Assembly: GCF_005217455.1 (NCBI RefSeq)
Contig: NZ_SZPQ01000017.1
Coordinates: 62,001-126,000 of the forward strand
Origin: Martelella alba
GTDB taxonomy: Bacteria > Pseudomonadota > Gammaproteobacteria > Enterobacterales > Enterobacteriaceae
Direction: 5' to 3'
DNA: 64,000 bases
Shown here: positions 56,622 through 64,000 of the stretch, one piece after another
How the letters are laid out: every line of letters begins with the position of its first letter
Numbering within the stretch: position 1 is the stretch's first letter
Made by a program: the position numbers and the translations under genes
The notes under the pieces: generated by a model
Databases searched by the model: none
Told to the model about the DNA's origin: nothing
What the model saw: the letters and a program-made list of their open reading frames with translations, nothing else

Positions 56622-58091
56622 TTAGGCGTCCCGTCCGGGGAAAGTCATATCCTCATAGCGAACCAGCCGCGTGCCATGACGCCACTTGTAACCCCACCAG
56701 ATAATGAGGAACAACGGCAGGCCGATATAGGTGGCGGCCACGCCGTACCAGTCGATGCGGTCTTGCAAAAACGCCTGGTAATTCTGGCCGAGAGTGATCA
56801 GCAGGCACAACACGAAAGCGAAAATCGGCCCAAGGGGAAAAAATCCCGAGCGGTAAGGCAAATCCGCCAGATCCCGGCCCTGCGCCATATAGCCGCGGCG
56901 AAAACGGTAGTGGCTGACGGCGATGCCGAGCCAGGCGATAAACCCGGTCATGCCCGAGGCGTTCAGCAGCCAGAGATAGACGGTTTGGTTGCTGTACATG
57001 GAGGTGAGGAAACACAATCCGGCCATCACCGTGGTCAGATACAGGGCGTTGCGCGGCACGCCGCCTTTAGACAGCCGGGCGAAGATTTTCGGCGCCTTGC
57101 CTTCGCAGGCCAGTGTATACAGCATGCGGGTTGAGGCGTACATGCCGGAATTGCCCGCCGAGAGAACCGCGGTCAGGATCACCGCGTTCATCACCGCCGC
57201 CGCCGACAACAGGCCGGCGTTGCGGAACACCAGCGTAAAGGGGCTGACGGTGATGTCCTTGACATCGTTGCGCAGTAAATTCGGGTCGGTATAGGGGATA
57301 ATCAGGCTGATTATCAGGATAGCCAGTACGTAAAACAACAGGATCCGCCAGAAAACCTGCCGCACCGCGCGGGGGATGTTTCTGGCCGGGTCGGAGGATT
57401 CGCCGGCGGCGATGCCGATAAGCTCGGTCCCCTGAAAAGAGAATCCGACAATCATCGCCACGCCGATCATCGCCGGAAAACCACCGGCGAAGGGCGCATC
57501 GCCCACCCGCCAGTTCTGCCAGCCGGCATGTTCCCCACCCCGCAGAATGCCGATAATCATCAACACCCCGACCAGGATGAACACCATCACGGTCACGACC
57601 TTGATAAGCGAAAACCAGTATTCAGCCTCGCCGAACCCTTTGACCGAGATGGCATTGAGAACAAACATGATGGCCAGAAACAGGGCGCTCCAGATCCAGC
57701 CGGGCACCGACGGAAACCAATAACTCATGACCAATTGGGACGCCACCAGATCCACGGCGATGGTCACCGCCCAGTTGTACCAGTAATTCCACCCCAGGGC
57801 GAAGCCGAAACCCTCTTCCACATAACGGGCGCCGTAGGTGGAAAAGGAACCGGAAATCGGCATGTAGGCGGCCAGCTCGCCCAGACTGGTCATCAGGAAA
57901 TACACCATTAAACCGATGATGATATAAGAGAGCAACGCGCCGCCCGGACCGGCCTGGGACACCGTCGCCCCCGAGGCGACGAACAGGCCGGTACCGATAG
58001 AGCCGCCGATGGCGATCATCGTCAGGTGACGCGCCTTAAGCTCGCGGCGCAACGCCGGCGCACGCCGGTTTTCGCTGTAAAGTGTGGACAT
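56622..58091 (-). CDS. lysP: Lysine-specific permease LysP
   Basis: 489 residues, the E. coli length, with twelve membrane segments of the amino acid/polyamine/organocation family. LKARHLTMIAIGGSIGTGLFVASGATVSQAGPGGALLSY, FQGTELIGIAAGESSDPARNIPRAVRQVFWRI and NSGMYASTRMLYTLACEGKAPKIFARLSKGGVPRNAL match LysP closely. It imports lysine with protons and is a co-sensor for CadC where that system exists. It is convergent with fghA (27 bases between stops). Confidence 0.96.
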   Translation of the reverse strand: MSTLYSENRRAPALRRELKARHLTMIAIGGSIGTGLFVASGATVSQAGPGGALLSYIIIGLMVYFLMTSLGELAAYMPISGSFSTYGARYVEEGFGFALGWNYWYNWAVTIAVDLVASQLVMSYWFPSVPGWIWSALFLAIMFVLNAISVKGFGEAEYWFSLIKVVTVMVFILVGVLMIIGILRGGEHAGWQNWRVGDAPFAGGFPAMIGVAMIVGFSFQGTELIGIAAGESSDPARNIPRAVRQVFWRILLFYVLAILIISLIIPYTDPNLLRNDVKDITVSPFTLVFRNAGLLSAAAVMNAVILTAVLSAGNSGMYASTRMLYTLACEGKAPKIFARLSKGGVPRNALYLTTVMAGLCFLTSMYSNQTVYLWLLNASGMTGFIAWLGIAVSHYRFRRGYMAQGRDLADLPYRSGFFPLGPIFAFVLCLLITLGQNYQAFLQDRIDWYGVAATYIGLPLFLIIWWGYKWRHGTRLVRYEDMTFPGRDA

Positions 58092-58196
58092 AATCTTGGC
58101 TTATTCCGTACAAAATCGACGGCGGATTGTAACAGAATACGCAGGCGGGGAACGTTTCGCGCAACGATCATTAGAGAGCTTCATAACTCTGCCGTA

Positions 58197-58225
58197 ATTA
58201 TAAGTTTTAACGGCTTTGTGCTTAT
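58197..58225 (-). promoter_or_regulatory. Probable lysP promoter
   Basis: A perfect -10 TATAAT on the reverse strand (58202-58197) lies about 105 bases before the lysP start. At the expected distance upstream only a poor -35 (ATAAGC, 58225-58220) is present, which would fit an activator-dependent promoter; lysP in E. coli is activated by ArgP. The surrounding 200-base gap to yeiE holds no gene. Confidence 0.45.
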
Positions 58226-58291
58226 TTTTAAGGCATAGTCAGCAGATTCTGCGCTGCCGCTCCGCCGTGTGGCGGTGTTCCCGCTTCCGGC

Positions 58292-59167
58292 CTACCGGGC
58301 GTAGCGCTGGCAAAATCGCTCAAAGCGTTCCAGCGCCCGGGAAAGGTGTTTTTGCCGATGGCGCACCAGGTAAAGGGTCCGAATCAAAGGCGGCAGGGGA
58401 ATCTGCAAGGTCGCCAGCGTGCCGAGGGCCAGCGCCTCGCCCACGACCCGGCGCGACAGGCAGCTTATGCCCAGGCCGTGACGCACCGCGTGTTTGATGG
58501 CCTCGGAATTGCCTAACTCCATCACCGACTGGAAATGCGGCAGTTGCGCCAGCAACAGATAATCGACGATTTCCCGGGTGCCCGACCCTTGCTCGCGCAG
58601 AATCCAGGGCGCCTCGGCCAATTGTTCCAACGTCAGCGGTTTGCCGGCCAGCGGGTTGTCCGGCGCGGCGAATACCACCAGTTCATCCTTCAGCCAGGGC
58701 TGGGTGATAAGCGACGGATTGTGGCTGGGCCCTTCGATAAGCCCGACGTCCACCCGGAAATCCATGACCGCGTTGATCACATCCTGGCTGTTGCCCACCT
58801 GTAGCGCCAGCGGCGCGTCATGGAAATCGCGTCGGTAGGCGGCGATGATTTCCGGCAGAATATAGTTGCCGATGGTGCTGCTGGCGTACAGGCGCAGCGC
58901 ACCGTTCCCTTCGCGGAACAATTGGTCTATCTCCTGGGCCCGCTCCAGCAGCGCCACGGCGCGGGGATAAAGCAGCCGGCCATGTTCGTTAAGCACCAAC
59001 CGCTTGCCCACCCGATCGAACAGCTTTACCCCAAGATGGTTTTCCAGGTCGGTCAGCGCGGCGCTGACCGCCGATTGCGATAACGCCATCATGGATGATG
59101 CCTGGGTGGTTGAGCCGCTTTTAAGGATCTCGCTGAATATTTCCAACTGGCGCAATGTAATATGCAT
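58292..59167 (-). CDS. yeiE: LysR-family regulator YeiE
   Basis: 291 residues (E. coli 293). [42 protein letters not shown] is the helix-turn-helix, and [46 protein letters not shown] and [23 protein letters not shown] match YeiE. In E. coli YeiE has been reported as an iron-related regulator. The ATG at 59167 gives the family start; the frame runs to 59266 without homology. It lies upstream of lysP in the same direction, the conserved order. Confidence 0.95.
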   Translation of the reverse strand: MHITLRQLEIFSEILKSGSTTQASSMMALSQSAVSAALTDLENHLGVKLFDRVGKRLVLNEHGRLLYPRAVALLERAQEIDQLFREGNGALRLYASSTIGNYILPEIIAAYRRDFHDAPLALQVGNSQDVINAVMDFRVDVGLIEGPSHNPSLITQPWLKDELVVFAAPDNPLAGKPLTLEQLAEAPWILREQGSGTREIVDYLLLAQLPHFQSVMELGNSEAIKHAVRHGLGISCLSRRVVGEALALGTLATLQIPLPPLIRTLYLVRHRQKHLSRALERFERFCQRYAR

Positions 59168-59264
59168 GGGAAACTCTGTTCCTGCGGTTTGGGGCGGACG
59201 GCCCTTTACTGTAGTATGGCTGGTTCCAAACCATGTTAACCGATCGAAATTCGAGGAGAAAGCC

Positions 59265-60110
59265 ATGAAATATGTTGGTGCCCATGTCAGCGCCGCGGGC
59301 GGGGCGGATCAAGCCGTACTGCGCGCCCACGAACTCGAGGCGACGGCACTGGCGTTGTTCACCAAAAACCAGCGGCAATGGAAAGCGGCCGACCTGGATA
59401 AAGACGATATTGACAAATTCCGTTCCGCTTGCGAGCAATATCATTTTTCACCGGAGCAAATTCTGCCCCATGACAGCTACCTGATTAATCTGGGCCATCC
59501 GGTGGCGGACGCGTTGAAAAAATCCCGCGACGCCTTTATTGATGAGATGTTCCGCTGCCAGCAACTCGGGTTGTCGCTGCTTAATTTCCACCCCGGCAGC
59601 CATCTGCAACAAATCGATGTGGACGACTGCCTGGCCCGTATCGCCGAATCCATCAACATCGCCCTGGACAACACCGAAGGCGTGACGGCGGTTATCGAAA
59701 ACACCGCGGGCCAAGGCAGCAATCTCGGTTTCCGCTTCGAACACCTGGCGGCCATCATCGCCAAGGTGGAAGATAAACAACGGGTGGGCGTGTGCATCGA
59801 TACCTGCCACGCCTTTGCCGCCGGCTATGATTTGCGCAGCGAAGACGCCTGCCGCGACACGTTCGCCGCATTTGAACGTATCGTCGGCTTCGACTACTTG
59901 CGCGGCATGCATTTAAACGATTCAAAGAGCGAGTTGGGCAGCCGGGTCGATCGGCATCACAGCCTGGGGGAAGGCAAGATAGGCAAAACCGCTTTCGCCT
60001 GGATCATGGGCGATAACCGCTTTGATGGCATTCCCCTGATCCTGGAGACCATCAATCCCGATATTTGGCCTGAAGAAATCGCCTGGTTGAAATCCCGGCA
60101 AAACGCGTAA
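59265..60110 (+). CDS. nfo: Endonuclease IV (AP endonuclease)
   Basis: 281 residues (E. coli 285). Metal-site motifs are all present: [56 protein letters not shown] and LILETINPD. It cleaves DNA 5' of abasic sites using a trinuclear zinc centre. The ATG at 59265 has GAGGAG eight bases upstream; the longer frame from 59004 overlaps yeiE in antisense. It is divergent from yeiE. Confidence 0.97.
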   Translation: MKYVGAHVSAAGGADQAVLRAHELEATALALFTKNQRQWKAADLDKDDIDKFRSACEQYHFSPEQILPHDSYLINLGHPVADALKKSRDAFIDEMFRCQQLGLSLLNFHPGSHLQQIDVDDCLARIAESINIALDNTEGVTAVIENTAGQGSNLGFRFEHLAAIIAKVEDKQRVGVCIDTCHAFAAGYDLRSEDACRDTFAAFERIVGFDYLRGMHLNDSKSELGSRVDRHHSLGEGKIGKTAFAWIMGDNRFDGIPLILETINPDIWPEEIAWLKSRQNA

Positions 60111-60253
60111 CGCCGCCGGACCGTCATTCTTTTCCCGCCTTTAGCCGCGACCGGACCACCCTTGCCTGGTCGCGCATTCTCTCGTGTACCCATAGTGTTT
60201 TTTTTATGAGCTTTTATTGAAGTGGTATCAGGAATAATTCCGGACGAGAAAGG

Positions 60254-60297
60254 GATACTCGGGACGTTGCGTTGACCCTAACGCAACGCGGAGTATC
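60254..60297 (+). promoter_or_regulatory. Long 5' hairpin ahead of the 355-residue orphan gene
   Basis: GATACTC (60254-60260) pairs with GAGTATC (60291-60297), and inside them CGTTGCGTT (60265-60273) pairs with AACGCAACG (60280-60288) around the loop GACCCT. Sixteen base pairs are interrupted only by a small asymmetric internal loop (GGGA/CG). It ends 32 bases before the ATG at 60330, leaving the TAAGGA ribosome-binding site unpaired. No U-tract follows, so it is more like a regulatory or stabilising 5' structure, or a large operator palindrome, than a terminator. Confidence 0.6.
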
Positions 60298-60329
60298 AGG
60301 GACAGACCGCCACTGATAAGGAAATAATT

Positions 60330-61397
60330 ATGTTGCCCGCCGTCACCGCTGGTTCCGCTTCCGCTTCTGTTTCACCCGCCGTCGCCCCGCGACAAGATGT
60401 TTTGTCCAATCTGGAACGCCATATTCGCCTGGAAACCACGCCATTTTCCCAAAGCGGCGCGCATTATCGCCGCTGGGGTGGCCTGTGCTGGCTGGAAAAT
60501 AACTGGCAATCCTCGCTGGAAACCCGGCTGCGATTCATTGGCGAACTGGCCGAACATCTTATCTCCATGCGCCTTGGCCACGATAAGCCCATCACCCTGA
60601 TCTCGCTGGGATCGGGCGGTATGTTATTTGAATGCTATATTCATCGGTTTTTGTCTGATCTGGGCTTTAAAAACGTGCGCTGGCGATTGATAGACCTGTG
60701 TTACCTCAATAAAAGCCCGAACGGAATGCTGGAGGAATTCCGGCTAAAGGCCGCCACCGAGAATGTCCAGGCCTTTACCAGCGAACAGGAATACCTGCGC
60801 TCCCTGGCCGATGGCAAAGCGTTGGCCTATGACGACAGGCAAATCAGCGCCACCGTGGTGCTCTGTGTGAATTCCCCCCAGGATCATGCCGGGGATATCA
60901 CATCGGGCGCATTGGCTGGCTGCCGGCGATTTCGCGCGACGCGGGTTTCTTCCGCGGACCTCGCCAATAGCCTGTTTTTTATGGTCAGCCACCGCAGATA
61001 CCGTTTCCAACTCGACGCGGCCCTGACGGAAGCCTCCCGGCCGAACCGCATCGTGATTCTCGATAATGCGCTGCGCTGCGCAATGGTGCCGGGAAACACG
61101 CTGCGCCTGGACAACAGCCCCTCGGTATCGGGCAGGCTATTAAACGAACGGATGCAGGTTTGCCTGAAGGATTTGTTCACTGAGCGGCAAAAACGTCAGG
61201 CAAAGGTGACGCTGGCGGATATTGATAGGTTGGCCGACAATTTGGCCGATAGGCTGTTACAGGAACATGACTTGTATGTGTTACGCTATTTCGCCTCTGA
61301 TTACGATATCGGCCTGGAGAATTTGCGGGGATTTTGCGCCGACGGTTCGTCGACGCTGTTGGCCAAATTGGACTGGAACGAAATCACCTTTGTCTGA
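60330..61397 (+). CDS. Unrecognised 355-residue protein with a methyltransferase-like motif
   Basis: I cannot assign this to a named family. After a low-complexity Ala/Ser/Val-rich N-terminus (1-20) a helical region (ERHIRLETTPFSQSGAHYRRWGGLCWLENNWQ) leads into ITLISLGSGGMLFE (88-101) and RWRLIDLCYLN (118-127). These resemble motif I (glycine loop) and the acidic end of strand 2 in Rossmann-fold S-adenosylmethionine methyltransferases. ATVVLCVNSPQDHAGD could be the later strand 4. No signal peptide or membrane segment is seen. TAAGGA lies before the ATG. It stands alone between nfo and fruA, where E. coli has unrelated genes, behind a long hairpin. A secreted effector or small-molecule enzyme is possible, but neither is shown by the sequence. 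Confidence 0.75.
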   Translation: MLPAVTAGSASASVSPAVAPRQDVLSNLERHIRLETTPFSQSGAHYRRWGGLCWLENNWQSSLETRLRFIGELAEHLISMRLGHDKPITLISLGSGGMLFECYIHRFLSDLGFKNVRWRLIDLCYLNKSPNGMLEEFRLKAATENVQAFTSEQEYLRSLADGKALAYDDRQISATVVLCVNSPQDHAGDITSGALAGCRRFRATRVSSADLANSLFFMVSHRRYRFQLDAALTEASRPNRIVILDNALRCAMVPGNTLRLDNSPSVSGRLLNERMQVCLKDLFTERQKRQAKVTLADIDRLADNLADRLLQEHDLYVLRYFASDYDIGLENLRGFCADGSSTLLAKLDWNEITFV

Positions 61398-61399
61398 AC

Positions 61400-61426
61400 C
61401 GCCGCGCCGAATCCATCGACGCGGCG
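61400..61426. terminator. Hairpin between convergent orphan gene and fruA
   Basis: CGCCGCG (61400-61406) and CGCGGCG (61420-61426) form a 7-bp GC stem between the stop codons of the forward gene (61397) and fruA (61433). No long U-tract follows on either side (ATATTAT on the right), so it is at best a moderate bidirectional terminator. Confidence 0.5.
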
Positions 61427-61432
61427 ATATTA

Positions 61433-63127
61433 TCAGGCCGCGGCTTTGACCAGTTCCACCTCGGGCCGCTTGAGCACCGAATACAGCACGCCGAGCAGCA
61501 CCGTGCCCACCGCGATGGCGAGCAGATACTCGCCCACCGGCGTAATGGCGCCCGGAATCAGCAGCACAAACATTCCGCCATGGGGCGCCATCAGTTTCGC
61601 GCCGAAGTACATGGACAGCGCGCCGGTGACCGCGCCGGAAATCATACAGCTGGGTATGACCCGGAACGGATCGCGGGCGGCGAACGGTATCACCCCTTCG
61701 GTGATAAAACATAATCCCAGGACAAAAGCCGCCTTACCCGCCTCGCGCTCGGTCTTTTCAAACTTGTTGCGCGCCAGCAGCGTGGCGACGGCAATCCCCA
61801 AAGGCGGTACCATCCCGGCGGCCATGACCGCCGCCATGGGCGCGTAGGTCTGGGTACTGAGTAACGCCACGCCGAACGCGTAAGCGGCTTTGTTGATGGG
61901 GCCGCCCATATCGCTGCACATCATGGCGCCCAGGATCGCGCCCAGCACAATGGCGTTGGCGGTTCCCATGGTCTGTAGCCAGGCGGTCAGCGAAGCGAGA
62001 ACTTTCGCCACCGGCGTGCCCACCACGTAAATCATCACCAGGCCGGTCACCAGACTTGCCAGCAACGGAATGATCAATATCGGCTTTAGCGCCGCCATGC
62101 TCTGCGGCAACGGCACTTTGTTATTGATAAGTTTCGCCACATAGCCGGCCAGGAAACCGGCGATGATCCCGCCGATAAAGCCGGAGCCGCCGCTCACCGC
62201 CAGCATCCCGCCCACCAGGCCCGGCGTCAGCCCCGGCCGGTCGGCGATGGAAAAGGCGATATATCCCGCCAGCACCGGCACCATCAGCGCGAAGACCGAT
62301 TTGCCGCCGATAGCCATCAGCGCCGCCGGCAAGGTGCCCGGCTGCTCAAAGGCATGGATGCCAAACACGAATGACAACGCGATGCATAACCCGCCGGCCA
62401 CCACCATCGGCAGCATATAAGACACGCCGGTCAGCAAATGACGGTAAGGTCCGGTAGCCGTTTTCTTTTCCTGACCGGACGCTGCGGCGCCTGGCTTCGT
62501 GTTCGGTTGATAAATCTCGGCCTTGACGAACGTGTCGTCCAGCGCCTGGGCGGTCCGCTTCAACGCCAGCCCGGTACTGGTCCGGTACAGCGGCTTGCCG
62601 GCAAATTTGGTCAAATCCACTTCGATATCGGCCGCCACCAGCACCGCATCGGCCTGTCGGACTTCCTCATCGCTTATGGCATTGCCGGCCCCCACTGAGC
62701 CGCGGGTTTCCACCTTGACCCACCAGCCGCGTTTTTTCGCCTCGGCCTCAATGGCCTCGGCCGCCATATAGGTATGAGCGACGCCGGTGGGGCAAGCGGT
62801 GATAGCCACCAGCCGTTTCGGACCGCCGGCGTTGGAGACGGCCGCGCCGCCGGCCGGCGCCTGGTACAGCACGGCGCCGGTCTTGGCGTTTTCCAGCAAT
62901 GCCGCGGGCTGGCTGGCAGCCTGCGCCGCATCGACGATATAAACGCGTTTGCCGTCCAGGGCGTTGTCGGCCTGGCCGGCGCCGCCCACCCAGATCACCA
63001 GTTCAGCGTCAGCCGCTGTCTCGACCGGGGTCAATCCGGCGGCGGGCGCCGCCGCGGCAAGCAGTTTTTTCACCAGGTGGCCACTGGCCTGCCCCAGCGA
63101 GCTGTCCATTTTCAGCAGTATATTCAT
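61433..63127 (-). CDS. fruA: Fructose PTS enzyme II (EIIB'BC)
   Basis: 564 residues (E. coli 563). A degenerate EIIB' domain (1-90) is followed by EIIB with the phosphorylated Cys112 in VAITACPTGVAHTYMAAEAIE, then EIIC with about nine membrane segments (from about 225), including GGKSVFALMVPVLAGYIAFSIADRPG and FVLGLCFITEGVIPFAARDP. It imports fructose as fructose 1-phosphate. Its ATG overlaps the fruK stop (TAATG at 63129-63125), as in the fruBKA operon. Confidence 0.97.
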   Translation of the reverse strand: MNILLKMDSSLGQASGHLVKKLLAAAAPAAGLTPVETAADAELVIWVGGAGQADNALDGKRVYIVDAAQAASQPAALLENAKTGAVLYQAPAGGAAVSNAGGPKRLVAITACPTGVAHTYMAAEAIEAEAKKRGWWVKVETRGSVGAGNAISDEEVRQADAVLVAADIEVDLTKFAGKPLYRTSTGLALKRTAQALDDTFVKAEIYQPNTKPGAAASGQEKKTATGPYRHLLTGVSYMLPMVVAGGLCIALSFVFGIHAFEQPGTLPAALMAIGGKSVFALMVPVLAGYIAFSIADRPGLTPGLVGGMLAVSGGSGFIGGIIAGFLAGYVAKLINNKVPLPQSMAALKPILIIPLLASLVTGLVMIYVVGTPVAKVLASLTAWLQTMGTANAIVLGAILGAMMCSDMGGPINKAAYAFGVALLSTQTYAPMAAVMAAGMVPPLGIAVATLLARNKFEKTEREAGKAAFVLGLCFITEGVIPFAARDPFRVIPSCMISGAVTGALSMYFGAKLMAPHGGMFVLLIPGAITPVGEYLLAIAVGTVLLGVLYSVLKRPEVELVKAAA

Positions 63128-64000
63128 TATGCCTCCCGCTGATCGTTAAAAGGGGTTAATTCGACCCGGGCCATCATTGCGGCCAGTTGGGGACGATCCG
63201 TGACGCCGACATTGCTCTGGCTTACCGCCAGCGCCGCGACGGCGGTAGCCAGACGCAAGGTATGTTCGCTGGATTCGCGCATCAGCAGGCCATAGATCAG
63301 CCCGCCGACCATGGAGTCGCCGGCACCCACGGTGCTGACCACCTCGCAGGCCGGCGGCTTGGCCAGCCAGGCGCCGGACGCGTTAACCCACAATGCGCCT
63401 TCCGCGCCGAGAGAGATGACCACATGGGCGATGCCTTGCTCGCGCAACGCATGCGCCGCGGCCACTACGTCTTTGAGCCCGGGGAGTTTATGCCCGGCCC
63501 AGATTTCCAGTTCACGGCGATTGGGTTTCACCAGCCAGGGGGCGGCTTTCAGGCCCGCCACCAGCGCCTCGCGACTGCTGTCGAAGATGATGCAGGGGCA
63601 ATGGCTGCGCAGCTTCACCATCCAGTCGGTGAACTCTTCCGGTGCAACGCCGGTCGGCAGGCTGCCGCTGACCGCCACCATATCGAACTGGCCGAGCCAG
63701 GTGAGGGAATCATTGACAAATCTTTCCCAATCTTGCGGGGTCACGGTAAAACCGGAAAAATTGAAATCCGTGACATCGCCTTGTTTTTCCGTCAACTTGA
63801 CATTGATACGGGTCCGTCCCTGTACCACCTGGAACCGGTTGGCGATACCCAGATCGCTGAACAGCAACTGAAAGCCGTCCTGGTTCTCTTTACCGAGAAA
63901 ACCGCCCACCGTAACGTCGATGCCGAGATCTTTAAGCACTTTGGCAACATTGATCCCTTTCCCCGCCGCGTGCAGTCCGGTTGTTTGCACCAGGTTAACC
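63127..64000 (-). CDS. fruK: 1-phosphofructokinase, 5' end cut by the window edge
   Basis: A PfkB-family kinase read from the right edge; codons are open from 63999 (VNLVQTTGLHAAGKGINVAKVLKDLG) to the stop at 63127, so about the first 27 residues of roughly 312 are missing. GKGINVAKVLKDLG is PfkB signature 1, and VVSTVGAGDSMVGGLIYGLL is signature 2 with the catalytic Asp. PWLVKPNRRELEIWAGHKLP is nearly identical to E. coli. It converts fructose 1-phosphate to fructose 1,6-bisphosphate. The GTG at 63990 is an internal codon, not the start. fruB is expected just beyond the edge. Confidence 0.96.
   Translation of the reverse strand, partial: VNLVQTTGLHAAGKGINVAKVLKDLGIDVTVGGFLGKENQDGFQLLFSDLGIANRFQVVQGRTRINVKLTEKQGDVTDFNFSGFTVTPQDWERFVNDSLTWLGQFDMVAVSGSLPTGVAPEEFTDWMVKLRSHCPCIIFDSSREALVAGLKAAPWLVKPNRRELEIWAGHKLPGLKDVVAAAHALREQGIAHVVISLGAEGALWVNASGAWLAKPPACEVVSTVGAGDSMVGGLIYGLLMRESSEHTLRLATAVAALAVSQSNVGVTDRPQLAAMMARVELTPFNDQREA

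Noticed and set aside
60146-60174. CGCGACC/GGTCGCG hairpin as an nfo terminator
   Set aside because: The loop is long, and the T-tract (60198-60205) is more than 20 bases away, so I did not call it as a terminator.

Overview
The window is chromosomal DNA of a gammaproteobacterium of the order Enterobacterales. Most proteins read as close relatives of Escherichia coli proteins, and the gene order follows the E. coli wza-yegH-asmA-dcd-udk ... metG/mrp ... yohJK-cdd-sanA ... mglCAB-galS ... yeiB-folE ... lysP-yeiE-nfo-fruA-fruK backbone. Backbone genes are visibly GC-rich. That, with the inserted blocks, suggests a Sodalis/Pectobacteriaceae-like genus rather than Escherichia; the genus is inference.

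Left end, 1-12461: a leftward, AT-rich exopolysaccharide locus. A JUMPStart/ops element (about 11837-11870) precedes wza-wzb-wzc (export channel, phosphatase, tyrosine autokinase), a wcaK-type pyruvyl transferase, a wcaL/amsK-type glycosyltransferase, a Wzx-type flippase and a GT2 glycosyltransferase. Decayed IS3 and IS110 family remnants follow, then a GT4 glycosyltransferase cut by the window edge. No initiating transferase or polymerase is visible.

12462-33676: housekeeping genes (yegH, asmA, dcd, udk, mrp, metG, yohJK, cdd, sanA) interrupted by accessory genes. The most notable are two near-identical Rpn nuclease genes plus a C-terminal fragment (19138-21444). Each carries a strong internal ribosome-binding site and start that would give a separate short C-terminal protein, and the three copies have 5, 3 and 8 four-residue repeats. 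This fits the genes-within-genes RpnL/RpnS toxin-antitoxin arrangement.

33688-41474: a tightly packed eight-gene leftward operon between sanA and mglC. It has a quaternary-amine/osmoprotectant ABC transporter (ATPase, two permeases, binding protein), a protein of the histidine/phenylalanine ammonia-lyase family, a CaiB-type CoA-transferase, a 3-hydroxyacyl-CoA dehydrogenase and an enoyl-CoA hydratase. The lyase-family protein lacks the Ala-Ser-Gly triad that forms the MIO cofactor. I infer uptake of a betaine-like amino acid, MIO-independent elimination of its amine, and CoA-dependent beta-oxidation of the resulting acrylate. This is the best candidate for an undescribed system.

41805-64000: galactose transport (mglBAC, galS, with matched CRP and Gal operator sites), a basR/basS/eptA lipid A modification operon with a PmrA box, yeiB, folE, an MFS exporter divergent from a LysR-frmA-fghA formaldehyde detoxification unit, lysP, yeiE, nfo, an unrecognised 355-residue protein behind a long 5' hairpin, and fruA-fruK (fruK cut by the right edge). 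No tRNA, rRNA or CRISPR array was seen.
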